NCBI RefSeq assembly: GCF_030817215.1
Contig: NZ_JAUSZA010000001.1
Span: 5,678,501-5,742,500, forward strand
Direction of reading: 5' to 3'
DNA: 64,000 nucleotides
DNA from: Paenibacillus sp. V4I3
GTDB taxonomy: Bacteria > Bacillota > Bacilli > Paenibacillales > NBRC-103111
Shown here one piece after another: positions 55,575 to 63,839 of this stretch. Below the pieces are notes generated by a model. That model was given only the letters and a program-made list of their open reading frames with translations, searched no databases and had not been told where the DNA came from. The first letter of the stretch is position 1. Every line of letters begins with the position of its first letter. The translations under genes were made by a program, and so were the position numbers.

Positions 55575-57702
55575 CAACTCCCATTCTGCGAGCTGCGCTT
55601 TCGATAACATCTTGGACAATGGATTTGATTTGATCCGTTATATCTCGTCCCAGCAGTGAGCCGCCTGAGGATGTTCCGTTACCGTTCACATCAATCGTAA
55701 ACGCAAGCTCAATCCTCTGCTGTCCGCTTGCGGATAGTCCCGCGCTTGATTGTCCAGAAGCACGAGCAGGAGCCAATGACGATATGCTTTGATGCGGATC
55801 GGTCACTCCATCTGCAAGTCCCGAGGATGCCTTAGAAACCATGGATTCTGTGCCCGTAATGCCATCGGCTAATCCTTTGCCGGTGAAAAAACCAACCTCC
55901 ATCATGACGCGAGAAGGGGAATGGATGCCGAGAAAGTCTTTAATACCACCTGTTATCGTACTCCCGATATCTTTCACCTTATCGAGTAGAAAGCCTTTCA
56001 TATCAAAAAAACCGTTAATGAGTCCTAAAATAATGTTCTTACCCACATCGTATAAATTAATTCCACTAAAAAATGAAATGATCTCATTCCATTTTGTAGA
56101 GAAAAACTCACCGATGGATGTAAAAACACCAACGGTATACGATTTGATTTGATCCCAATAAGCGATAATTAGCATGACAAACGGTGCTAGTGGCCCCGCA
56201 AGGAGTGCCAAAGCGTAGGGCCAATAGGTAGAGAAGAAATCACCAATAGATTGGAAAATACGCACTACCCATCCTTTAAAGAGGTTCCACTTTTCTACAA
56301 GCCAATTGCTGATTTCTCCCCAATGTTTAAAGGCATAGACAATGCCTACAATGACAGCGGCCACGCCTAAACCTATGGCTATAAAAGGTAACCACGGGGC
56401 TACGGCGGCCCAGCCGGCAACAGCAGCAAGCCACATTCCGCTACTCCATGCTATAAATGCAGGAATGAGTGAATAACCAATGACTGCAGCGAATCCAGCA
56501 AGAGCAGGAGCGATATACTCAAATTTATCCGTAAGAAAAGAAACACTTGTTGCAACAACGGTTATGGCGCCGCCAAGTGTGTTGCCTAGTACCGCGCCCA
56601 CGGCTTCTATTTGTGGTTGATGCGTAGTCATCCATTGACCAAATCTAGTGAAATAGGGTAACAGTTTTTCACCAAATGGAATAAGGAGGAAGGTTTCGAT
56701 TTGCCTTCCAAACGCTTGGAAGGCTTGCCCTGGTGAACTAAAACTAATTTGATCGACTTCATCAAGACTTTTCTTGGTCATGTCAAATTGACTTTTCGTC
56801 GATCCTAAAGAAGAAATAACGGTTGCTTCAAGATCTTCAAACTGTGATCCCATTAAAGAAACGCCAATTGTGTTCTTTGCAACAGGGTCCTCTATATCTG
56901 CTATCATTTGCATGATTTGAGTAAAGGACTTTTTCGCCTCGGGTCCACCTGCAGCAAACGTACTCATCATTTTTTCTGCATCCAAACCTAACATTTTATA
57001 GGCGTCCGATGATGCTTTAGATCCATCTTTAGAGCGAATGTTAAACTCTTTTACGGCATCCCCAATCTTATCTAGGTTAAAGGCGCCGCCTTCGAGTCCT
57101 GCAGAAAACGTGTCAAACATTTCATTTGCTGAGAATCCGAGAGATTTAAACTGTGGTGAATACTCGTTAGCTGTATCTAGGAGTTCCCCCGACTTATCGA
57201 GTCCCTGTTGAGCGCCTTGTGAAAATAGTGAGAAAGATTCATCGGAAGAGATCCCGAAATTCTTCATCATCGTATCTGCTACTTTCACGGAATCTGTTAT
57301 TTCATAACCAAAAGCGCTGCGTAACAGGATCGCGTCTTTGGTCGTCTGTTTCAATTCCTCGCCTGTTTGTTTGGTGAACTGTTGGACGGTTGAAATGGTG
57401 CTGCCTAAGTCTTGCCAGTTTTCGCCATAGTTTTGAGAGTAGAGGTCTTTTGCAAGATCCCTTGTCTCTTGCATTTGTTCCTTACTGGCACCTGTAGACA
57501 TTTGAACTTTTGACATGGCTGTTTCGTACTCGGAAGCAGCGTGGACAGCAGCACCCCCAAAACCCGCCATTGCTGCAGCTCCTGCGATTCCAAATTCAAT
57601 AACACCTTCGGAGAGGGAATCGACTTGCCTATCTGTGTCGCGTAGTGCGCGGTCAGATATCTTGAACCCCACCGCAAACATAAGATTACTTATAACACCC
57701 AT
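55555..57702 (-). CDS. phage tail tape measure protein
   Basis: 715 residues. TP901-type start: SEGVIEFGIAGAAAMAGFGG, ASEYETAMSKVQMSTGASKE, TDSVKVADTMMKNFGISSDE, AQQGLDKSGELLDTANEYSP. The middle has several hydrophobic helices (about 365-520: AVAGWAAVAPWLPFIAIGLG, AAVIVGIVYAFKHWGEISNW). The end holds VKDIGSTITGGIKDFLGIHS and SPSRVMMEVGFFTGKGLADG, common to tape measures. Its length sets the tail length: by the usual 0.15 nm per residue, about 105 nm. Confidence 0.93.
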   Translation of the reverse strand: MGVISNLMFAVGFKISDRALRDTDRQVDSLSEGVIEFGIAGAAAMAGFGGAAVHAASEYETAMSKVQMSTGASKEQMQETRDLAKDLYSQNYGENWQDLGSTISTVQQFTKQTGEELKQTTKDAILLRSAFGYEITDSVKVADTMMKNFGISSDESFSLFSQGAQQGLDKSGELLDTANEYSPQFKSLGFSANEMFDTFSAGLEGGAFNLDKIGDAVKEFNIRSKDGSKASSDAYKMLGLDAEKMMSTFAAGGPEAKKSFTQIMQMIADIEDPVAKNTIGVSLMGSQFEDLEATVISSLGSTKSQFDMTKKSLDEVDQISFSSPGQAFQAFGRQIETFLLIPFGEKLLPYFTRFGQWMTTHQPQIEAVGAVLGNTLGGAITVVATSVSFLTDKFEYIAPALAGFAAVIGYSLIPAFIAWSSGMWLAAVAGWAAVAPWLPFIAIGLGVAAVIVGIVYAFKHWGEISNWLVEKWNLFKGWVVRIFQSIGDFFSTYWPYALALLAGPLAPFVMLIIAYWDQIKSYTVGVFTSIGEFFSTKWNEIISFFSGINLYDVGKNIILGLINGFFDMKGFLLDKVKDIGSTITGGIKDFLGIHSPSRVMMEVGFFTGKGLADGITGTESMVSKASSGLADGVTDPHQSISSLAPARASGQSSAGLSASGQQRIELAFTIDVNGNGTSSGGSLLGRDITDQIKSIVQDVIESAARRMGVDAVGTN

Positions 57703-57751
57703 TACATGGCACCCACCTTCCTAACAAAAAAAGAAGCGCCCCAAAGGAACG

Positions 57752-57937
57752 CTACTTCTTAGTTTTTGCTTTTTGCTGTTCAATATGAATATCTAAGGCC
57801 GCATTTGCTTCTAGAATATCGTCTTGATCCATGTGATTAAGATCCGAATAGCTGATATTCATATCAGATAGGAGAAGCCGCCACATTGGCCAGTTTTCTA
57901 AGGCGCGTTCCTTAGCTTCTTTCTGACTGATTGGCAT
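57752..57937 (-). CDS. tail assembly chaperone, second frame (XkdN-T-like)
   Basis: 61 residues from ATG 57937 (MPISQKEAKERALENWPMWR), with GAGGAAG inside the previous ORF as SD. It continues LLLSDMNISYSDLNHMDQDD and ends in a Lys/Gln-rich helix. It overlaps the first chaperone ORF by 26 nt in the +1 (equivalent to -2) frame. In many phages this second part is made by programmed frameshifting; here separate initiation is also possible. Confidence 0.75.
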   Translation of the reverse strand: MPISQKEAKERALENWPMWRLLLSDMNISYSDLNHMDQDDILEANAALDIHIEQQKAKTKK

Positions 57938-58211
57938 CGTCTTCCTCGTCATCAATTCCATGCATGAAGTTAATTGCTGCCCCGATGACCTCGTTAAATT
58001 CACCGATATCATCGAAGTCTTCTATTTTCATTTTCGGATCTACGATAACATGTTCAAGCATTTCGTCAGCTGTTCTTTCGTCGAGCGGAATACCGTATTT
58101 ATTTTTCACTCTGTCTTTAATTTTTGTAACAGCGCGAATGCCAGGGAATTGAAAGAGATACGTTTTACCTTGTTTTTTAGATGTGTATTTTTTTTGTTTT
58201 AAATTACTCAT
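57912..58211 (-). CDS. tail assembly chaperone (XkdN-like, first frame)
   Basis: 99 residues: MSNLKQKKYTSKKQGKTYLF, QFPGIRAVTKIKDRVKNKYG, DERTADEMLEHVIVDPKMKI, DDIGEFNEVIGAAINFMHGI and an acidic end. This is the XkdN-type protein that coats the tape measure during tail assembly, and is normally found just before it. SD GGAGACG precedes ATG 58211. Confidence 0.85.
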   Translation of the reverse strand: MSNLKQKKYTSKKQGKTYLFQFPGIRAVTKIKDRVKNKYGIPLDERTADEMLEHVIVDPKMKIEDFDDIGEFNEVIGAAINFMHGIDDEEDDANQSERS

Positions 58212-58225
58212 AGTTTAATCGTCTC

Positions 58226-58621
58226 CTATTCCATTTTAAGGTCCATACATTTAATTTCATATTCTCGATCTTCCACGGCATTACCATACTTTCGTGCTGC
58301 CGGTTTACTGACATAGGCTTCTGTAGCCGATGAGGTTTCGCGGGTAGTTCCGGCATTAATGACCGTAACAGGAACTAACTTTCCACTGTTAGCGAGTCCA
58401 TCCATGTAAGGAATCTGAGGGCTTGTATGCTGCAGGGTGACTTTGATCGTTCCTAATTGGTTATTTATTTTAGCCCTTGCTGTATCTCCTTGCGCGCCAA
58501 CCTTCACTTCATAATTGTCTTCATCCTTCTCGACTTCAACGATATCTTCTGAGAAGCCGGTTAGATAAGTTCCGTCCACAATGACGGATACACTTTTTGG
58601 ATCATACGTTTTTGTGCTCAA
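58226..58621 (-). CDS. phage tail tube protein (DUF3277/XkdM-like)
   Basis: 131 residues: TYDPKSVSVIVDGTYLTGFS, DIVEVEKDEDNYEVKVGAQG, DTARAKINNQLGTIKVTLQH, TSPQIPYMDGLANSGKLVPV, AYVSKPAARKYGNAVEDREY. All-beta tube protein, next to the sheath gene as in other contractile phages. ATG 58621. Confidence 0.88.
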   Translation of the reverse strand: MSTKTYDPKSVSVIVDGTYLTGFSEDIVEVEKDEDNYEVKVGAQGDTARAKINNQLGTIKVTLQHTSPQIPYMDGLANSGKLVPVTVINAGTTRETSSATEAYVSKPAARKYGNAVEDREYEIKCMDLKME

Positions 58622-58633
58622 TGTCTATCCCTC

Positions 58634-59644
58634 CTATGATTTAATAGTGCCGCGAATGGTTGTCTGATGAATGGCGCCAGCTAACTCAAAGCTAAATGTT
58701 CCATCGTTGTATGTTCGTGCAGCACGATCAGCAGCTTCAACGTCTGATCTGCTTTTAAATTCGGTTCCATAGATCCCGAGTCCGTCACTATCAGCAGCAA
58801 TGATGCCCTGATTAAATGCTCTTTGCAGAACCGTTTTCACGACACTTTCAAGCTGTGCAATACCGTTGTCGTCATAACTAATTTTTGGAGAACTATTCAA
58901 TAGCTTTTGGATGGCATATTCAATAGATGCGGTGACGTAGTCCCTTGCATGAATAATATCAATATACTCACCGCTAACAACCTTGCCTTCGCTTGTTACG
59001 TCATCGCCAGCCTTCGTGATGTAGGTATTTGCTGCAAGCCCATGGATTTCCAAGAGTTCAGTCGGTGTTAATGAAACTGGCTGAATGCTCGTTAAGGTCT
59101 TGAATTTCCATGTCAAACTTCCAACATCGGCAGAACCTGCTTTGCCAATCCAAGCCGCCTCAGGATAATTGTCCACAGTTGTGTGATAGAAAAGAGTTGT
59201 TCGTGTCCAATTCTTCGCCTTGAAAGTGGCCAAGTCCGTTTTGCTGCTGGAACTGGCGAAGTACTGCCGAGTATTGTTCGTCTCAATGGCATCGCCAATT
59301 TCGGTAATATCAGCAGCTAATGAACTTGTTGAAATAAGGAAGTACCAATCTTTCGTGAATAAGAATTGCAAGGCTTCTGCGACCGTTTCAGGTGTTGCAC
59401 CTGTTTTTCGAGAGTAGATGGCAATCTCTGCCGGTGCATCGCTACCTTGTGAGAAAATCGCCAGAGCTGCTTTATACTCTTCGGTTGTGATGGCGTAATC
59501 GGCTTTTACACCCTCTAGATCTGCATACGTTTTAAAGGCTTTTCCTGCCGCACTAGATCCAAGAATTAAAGGCTTTCCGAATCCTAGTTTAGGCGTAGGC
59601 TTTTGAATATCAATAATAACGATAACGTCATTGTTTGTTGTCAA
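58634..59644 (-). CDS. phage tail sheath protein (DUF3383)
   Basis: 336 residues from TTG 59644 (SD AAAGGAG at 9 nt; another TTG at 59653 is too near the SD). VIIDIQKPTPKLGFGKPLIL, AITTEEYKAALAIFSQGSDA, EIAIYSRKTGATPETVAEAL, ISTSSLAADITEIGDAIETN, DVTSEGKVVSGEYIDIIHAR show the DUF3383 sheath family. It forms the contractile outer tail cylinder. Confidence 0.9.
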   Translation of the reverse strand: MTTNNDVIVIIDIQKPTPKLGFGKPLILGSSAAGKAFKTYADLEGVKADYAITTEEYKAALAIFSQGSDAPAEIAIYSRKTGATPETVAEALQFLFTKDWYFLISTSSLAADITEIGDAIETNNTRQYFASSSSKTDLATFKAKNWTRTTLFYHTTVDNYPEAAWIGKAGSADVGSLTWKFKTLTSIQPVSLTPTELLEIHGLAANTYITKAGDDVTSEGKVVSGEYIDIIHARDYVTASIEYAIQKLLNSSPKISYDDNGIAQLESVVKTVLQRAFNQGIIAADSDGLGIYGTEFKSRSDVEAADRAARTYNDGTFSFELAGAIHQTTIRGTIKS

Positions 59645-59649
59645 TACAA

Positions 59650-60129
59650 TCAACTCCTTTGGATATCAGCCGATTCAATCGGCAATTCACTTGTAACGAT
59701 GGTGTTCACCGTTCGAAAATCTACATCAAACCCATTCCTTCGTTCCCATTCATTGCCTACCCGAACATCACGGTTTTGAATGGCGCCAACCCGAGCAACA
59801 ACCACATTGACGTCATCTTTCAATTTCTGATGACCTGCAGTCAAAAACCAATCTCTCAGCTTCATAGCATTTTCTATGCTTTCATCCTTGTAATCGGCGT
59901 ATGACTGAAAAGAAACGGTAAATTCAACTGTCTCTTCATGTGTTTTATTCAAACCGTCAAAACTAACAGCCGCAAGTCCGCTTGTTGGATCTGGAATGTC
60001 CGTAAAATCATAAGTGATATACGGATAAGGTGCGGCAGGTCCTGAACCGTTCATCTCAACCAGTGGCATATTTAATTCTGCTGAGGAAGATTGAACAATG
60101 GCTGATCGGATGTTACGGAATGGGATCAT
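59650..60129 (-). CDS. phage neck/tail terminator protein (gp12-like, LIC_12616)
   Basis: 159 residues: MIPFRNIRSAIVQSSSAELN, GPAAPYPYITYDFTDIPDPT, HEETVEFTVSFQSYADYKDE, ENAMKLRDWFLTAGHQKLKD, RNGFDVDFRTVNTIVTSELP. The pattern Ix..aI....pl......p.PpyPyit matches the neck terminator family. It caps the tail for joining the head. Overlaps the preceding gene by 17 bp. Confidence 0.78.
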   Translation of the reverse strand: MIPFRNIRSAIVQSSSAELNMPLVEMNGSGPAAPYPYITYDFTDIPDPTSGLAAVSFDGLNKTHEETVEFTVSFQSYADYKDESIENAMKLRDWFLTAGHQKLKDDVNVVVARVGAIQNRDVRVGNEWERRNGFDVDFRTVNTIVTSELPIESADIQRS

Positions 60130-60460
60130 GCGTACTCACTCTTTTCAACATAAATTTATAGGTATCACAATAGCCGGATCTATCATCGCCATCATTTACG
60201 ATGTATTGATGTCCGTTATAGCTAATGACTTCACCATTCACATGTGCATATGTGGTATATAGGGCGCGGTCATCTTCCGTATACCGTCCTCCATCGAGTT
60301 GTAACAATCGAGCGCCTATGGGCTGGATGCTTCCCTGAAGAGGAATGATTACAGGAGCACCCTTGCGGTACACTCCATCCCCATCGTACTCCCCGTTATT
60401 GCTTTGTACCAAGGAGTATGAAACTGAATATTTTCTTACAAGGGATCCAAAACGAAACAT
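60113..60460 (-). CDS. phage head-tail joining region protein
   Basis: 115 residues: MFRFGSLVRKYSVSYSLVQS, GDGVYRKGAPVIIPLQGSIQ, DDRALYTTYAHVNGEVISYN, GHQYIVNDGDDRSGYCDTYK. All-beta; the position between gp10-like and neck-terminator genes suggests a head closure or stopper role, but I do not recognise the family with certainty. Confidence 0.75.
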   Translation of the reverse strand: MFRFGSLVRKYSVSYSLVQSNNGEYDGDGVYRKGAPVIIPLQGSIQPIGARLLQLDGGRYTEDDRALYTTYAHVNGEVISYNGHQYIVNDGDDRSGYCDTYKFMLKRVSTHDPIP

Positions 60461-60463
60461 GGT

Positions 60464-60940
60464 CTATCCTCTCCCTTTGGTTACCACAACATAGGAAATG
60501 GAGTCACGGAGCTTCTTTTCCATAATAAGAATCTTCTTTGATCCTTTACGTTTGGCATAAATGGGGCTGAGTGCCGGTGACCTGATCTTGTCAAAATTTT
60601 TGAGTGTACGTTCCTTACCCAATTCCCCAATCTCAGCGAGTAAGGTGCGCGCTGTGGTTTGATCATTGGCAATGTCATTGACACCTGCCCGAACAAGCTT
60701 AGATATGGCCGCTGCTGATTTCTTCTTTCCAGAACCGATGAATGATCGAGCCGGGATCTGCATTTTTTGTGATCCATGTTCCAGTACCCCAGCTACCATG
60801 GCAATGTCCTCATCACCCCATGAGCCAATATGGACCTCAAGTTTTTTTAGATCTCGGAGTTTAGCGAGAACAGCGGGTAAAAATGTACTCTGAATAACCG
60901 TAACGTTAGCGCGTCGGCTTCTGGACCTTGTTGGAGGCAT
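60464..60940 (-). CDS. HK97-gp10-like phage protein
   Basis: 158 residues. A basic head (PPTRSRSRRANVTV) then KLRDLKKLEVHIGSWGDEDI, AMVAGVLEHGSQKMQIPARS, FIGSGKKKSAAAISKLVRAG, LSPIYAKRKGSKKILIMEKK and LRDSISYVVV. The H-GS..m.IPaRsFi motif and LxdSIsYxV end mark the gp10/virion-morphogenesis family that shapes the neck. Confidence 0.85.
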   Translation of the reverse strand: MPPTRSRSRRANVTVIQSTFLPAVLAKLRDLKKLEVHIGSWGDEDIAMVAGVLEHGSQKMQIPARSFIGSGKKKSAAAISKLVRAGVNDIANDQTTARTLLAEIGELGKERTLKNFDKIRSPALSPIYAKRKGSKKILIMEKKLRDSISYVVVTKGRG

Positions 60941-61522
60941 TTATACTCGCCTACTTACAAAAGGAGCTATCAGCGCCTTTACAGCCGGAGGAAGATTGTC
61001 TCCATCGTTTTGATATGTCACCGCTAAATCTCCCACTCGCTCTGACGTGACTCCTGGCGCCCGCATGAGTGTTTGTATGAGTAAGATACATGCCATTTCT
61101 ATCGACTTCGGCAGATTTACAGGCTGTTCAGTGGTTGCTATATCCGGCGTGATATATCCGGCTGTATAGCTCGCTTCAATGATGTACTCACCTTTAGGCC
61201 AGCAGCTTTGGCGGTATAAAATGCCGCTATCTGAAAGAAGCTCATAATCCGTCATACTCTCCCCAAAGACACTAAACGATTCCATCGAAAGAACGGGGTA
61301 TTGCCGGAGAACAAGCTTCGTAAGCGGCTGCTGAGTGACCTGGTATGGCTCCTGCAGGGTACTCAGCTTTTCAGTATGCGATTGCTTTTTGAATATTCGC
61401 TTACAGTGTGTTTCGATGATGCTGGATGCCATTTCGATAAAAAGTGAGATGGCATCATCTTGACTCGTGTCTTCGATGGGGATGGAAAGGAGTGATTTAG
61501 CTCGCGCTAGGGTCGTTAGCAT
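60941..61522 (-). CDS. phage head-tail connector (gp6-like)
   Basis: 193 residues: TTLARAKSLLSIPIEDTSQD, DAISLFIEMASSIIETHCKR, YELLSDSGILYRQSCWPKGE, YIIEASYTAGYITPDIATTE, and SIEMACILLIQTLMRAPGVT. The helical N-terminus and Y.AGY segment match the gp6-like connector fold, which sits below the portal. ATG 61522 overlaps the stop of the gene upstream by 26 bp. Confidence 0.85.
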   Translation of the reverse strand: MLTTLARAKSLLSIPIEDTSQDDAISLFIEMASSIIETHCKRIFKKQSHTEKLSTLQEPYQVTQQPLTKLVLRQYPVLSMESFSVFGESMTDYELLSDSGILYRQSCWPKGEYIIEASYTAGYITPDIATTEQPVNLPKSIEMACILLIQTLMRAPGVTSERVGDLAVTYQNDGDNLPPAVKALIAPFVSRRV

Positions 61523-61880
61523 CGCTACCGCCTTCTTTCACAACATTTCCTTGATCGTCTCCATCTAATTGCTCGGGTGCTTGCTGCAGTTCTTCAAGAT
61601 ATGCCTCTAACGCTTCTTGAGCCTTCTTTTTGCCTTGAATAACTTCGCCGTTTGGAAGCCGGTACGCGCCTTTGGAAACGAGTTCTAGTCCTTCGATTGT
61701 CTCAGCATGATGGTTGTTAGCGTCTAGATCAGCGACTTTAACAGGAACATCCTCATACAATTTGGCATATCCAACCTCGATCCAAGCTTCAGCTACTTCG
61801 TCGGAAACTTTTACAAGGTCATCGGGTTGATAACTATCTGTGGTTGAAGCCATAGAGATAAGCATAACTACGAGTTTCAA
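61497..61880 (-). CDS. small phage head protein with DE(V/L)A.AWIE.GYA motif
   Basis: 127 residues from TTG 61880 (SD GGAGGTG at 6 nt). MASTTDSYQPDDLVKVSDEV, AEAWIEVGYAKLYEDVPVKV, then an acidic C-terminus (LEELQQAPEQLDGDDQGN). The 'pGd.v.vsde.A..wi..GyA' pattern is common for a small protein between capsid and connector in Firmicute phages (DUF7210-like), sometimes proposed as a minor head or glue protein. Confidence 0.72.
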   Translation of the reverse strand: MKLVVMLISMASTTDSYQPDDLVKVSDEVAEAWIEVGYAKLYEDVPVKVADLDANNHHAETIEGLELVSKGAYRLPNGEVIQGKKKAQEALEAYLEELQQAPEQLDGDDQGNVVKEGGSDANDPSAS

Positions 61881-61931
61881 ATGAAACACCTCCAAGAGAA
61901 ATAAGGAGGGCATGATGCCCTCCAATGAAAA

Positions 61932-63182
61932 TTAAGTTGCACTGTTGGCATAATAAGATACTGGATTAACACCCGCGTTAATAAAGCGGCCATCTTGACG
62001 GAAGAAAAGGACAAAACCGACTTGGAAAGCGTCCATATATTTTTCGCCAAAGCGAACCATGATCGGGTTACGTACACGGCGTACCATATAGTTTTTGAAA
62101 TCGCCAAATACAATGGATTTTGCATTAGCTGCCATTTGAGCCATATCGTTATTGATGGAATAACCGTAACCGTTGATGACATCTGGCTCTTTATAGGCGA
62201 TGCCAGGGAGCCAAAGAGGACGACCTTGGGAGTCTTTCAGCTTCTTCAGTGCTTTCAGTGTAGTATCATGGAACATGAATTTAGATTTTTGACGGTAGGC
62301 AATATCCACGGAATGCTCTAAATCCACCAAATCATCAAACACAACGGATGTTGTTTGCCCAACGATTCCCGTTTTTCCAAGCGCGGCTTGTCCGACGATG
62401 CCCTCAGGTTGGCCGGTCCCTGTGCCTGTTGTGAAATGACCGTTAGCAGCTCTAGCTATCCGTTCGGCTAGTTTGTCTCGAAGCCATGTTTCAAGATCAA
62501 ATGCGCTGTCTTGTAGTAAACCGACAGGGACTAACACGACATCAGAGGTATAGATAAAGGAACCAACGGATTTTTGACCAAATGAAGGATCTTGATTGTT
62601 ATTGGCTGCAACGTTCTCACCAATGATTCGTCCGATATTTCCTGTATCGTTGCCGGTAGGAATCAGAAGTGTATTTCCTGAATCCGTGTCGATGGTGTTG
62701 GCATCTTCGTAAAATGTACTGTAGTATTTCATTGCCGTAACTAAGCTATTGTAGAAATCAATAGGAATGGTATTTCCACCGGCTGTTGCCGTTCCTGCCG
62801 CAAGTGCGCGCTCTTCCTGTTCAAGCGGTCGATAGCCTGATTGAAGGGCTTGTCGTTCTTCTTGCGTTAGTTCATGCATGCCCACTTGTAAGAAACGTTG
62901 AAAGGCTTTGCGATATTCTGGCTTGAGTTTATTCTCTTCGGAATCAGCGGCTGATCTGTTTTCATGACCTTCGAGGGAACGCTGCATATCTTCAAGTTTT
63001 TCAAATCGCTCAATTTTTCCGCGAAGCTCAACTTCTTCCGCAATGATGCGGTCTGCTTGCGTGTTTTCTTCTGGCGTCAGTCCACGTTTTTCATTCGTTC
63101 CGCGGTCAAGCAATTCTTGCAGTTTTGTAACTAGGTTAGCTCTTTCTCTTCGCAATTCAATAACTGTATGAACATGTGCCAT
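61932..63182 (-). CDS. HK97-family major capsid protein
   Basis: 416 residues. The N-terminal ~100 residues are a coiled-coil scaffold (IELRRERANLVTKLQELLDR, ADRIIAEEVELRGKIERFEK), removed by the protease next door. The HK97 fold follows: GGNTIPIDFYNSLVTAMKYY, SFIYTSDVVLVPVGLLQDSA, TTGTGTGQPEGIVGQAALGK, KSKFMFHDTTLKALKKLKDS, VIVFGDF-like KSIVFGDFKNYMVRRVRNPI and DAFQVGFVLFFRQDGRFINA. Forms the icosahedral head. Confidence 0.95.
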   Translation of the reverse strand: MAHVHTVIELRRERANLVTKLQELLDRGTNEKRGLTPEENTQADRIIAEEVELRGKIERFEKLEDMQRSLEGHENRSAADSEENKLKPEYRKAFQRFLQVGMHELTQEERQALQSGYRPLEQEERALAAGTATAGGNTIPIDFYNSLVTAMKYYSTFYEDANTIDTDSGNTLLIPTGNDTGNIGRIIGENVAANNNQDPSFGQKSVGSFIYTSDVVLVPVGLLQDSAFDLETWLRDKLAERIARAANGHFTTGTGTGQPEGIVGQAALGKTGIVGQTTSVVFDDLVDLEHSVDIAYRQKSKFMFHDTTLKALKKLKDSQGRPLWLPGIAYKEPDVINGYGYSINNDMAQMAANAKSIVFGDFKNYMVRRVRNPIMVRFGEKYMDAFQVGFVLFFRQDGRFINAGVNPVSYYANSAT

Positions 63183-63188
63183 GTGTGG

Positions 63189-63839
63189 TTAAACCTCCGT
63201 GGATTGTAGGATTTTTAGGTAATCAAAAAAGCGCTGATCAGGCTTCGTTTCCTTAACGGATTCGGCCAAATTGCGCTCTTCATCTAACGTTTTTAATTTG
63301 TCTTTGCTTCGCTGCGAGAGTACAGCTTCTGTATCAGGGTAAGCCGGTGTTGTCACGACAGATACATCATAGAGTGTGCCGATCCGTTTGATCGTTCGCT
63401 CATACGCGCCTCGATCTTTGTTATAGGACCACTCTTCCGCGTCCTCACCTTCAGCAAGTGAAAAAGCAAAGCTGCATTGATTAATGACGCCGCTGCGCAT
63501 ATTCTCCATTAAATCGCGGCTATATGACGTGTCCGTGGGTGTGCATCGCCATTTCAGACCGATACCATCGGTTTCAAGCGTTACGGAACCTTTGCCGGAG
63601 GCGACAGTGTTTCGACCTAGCACCAGATTGCTGTCATGGTTAAAGAGGGCGACAACGTTGTCCATATCGGCATCATCAAGTGCTCGGCTATCAATCTTTT
63701 CATAAACAGGTGTCATCCATCCTAAATTATCGCTTTCACGATTAAATTTAAGTGCATACGCCTCGATGTACTCGGTACCATCACTCGCCGTTCGGATCTC
63801 CATTGGAGCCGTTAGTGTTCGGCGTTCCGTTTTTAACAT
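63189..63839 (-). CDS. HK97-family prohead protease
   Basis: 216 residues from ATG 63839 (MLKTERRTLTAPMEIRTASD); ATGs at 63848 and 63851 are too near GGGAGG. IEAYALKFNRESDNLGWMTP, catalytic His in VALFNHDSNLVLGRNTVASG, then MRSGVINQCSFAFSLAEGED and GTLYDVSVVTTPAYPDTEAV with the Ser of the SF.F segment. U35 serine protease that cleaves the capsid scaffold. Confidence 0.93.
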   Translation of the reverse strand: MLKTERRTLTAPMEIRTASDGTEYIEAYALKFNRESDNLGWMTPVYEKIDSRALDDADMDNVVALFNHDSNLVLGRNTVASGKGSVTLETDGIGLKWRCTPTDTSYSRDLMENMRSGVINQCSFAFSLAEGEDAEEWSYNKDRGAYERTIKRIGTLYDVSVVTTPAYPDTEAVLSQRSKDKLKTLDEERNLAESVKETKPDQRFFDYLKILQSTEV

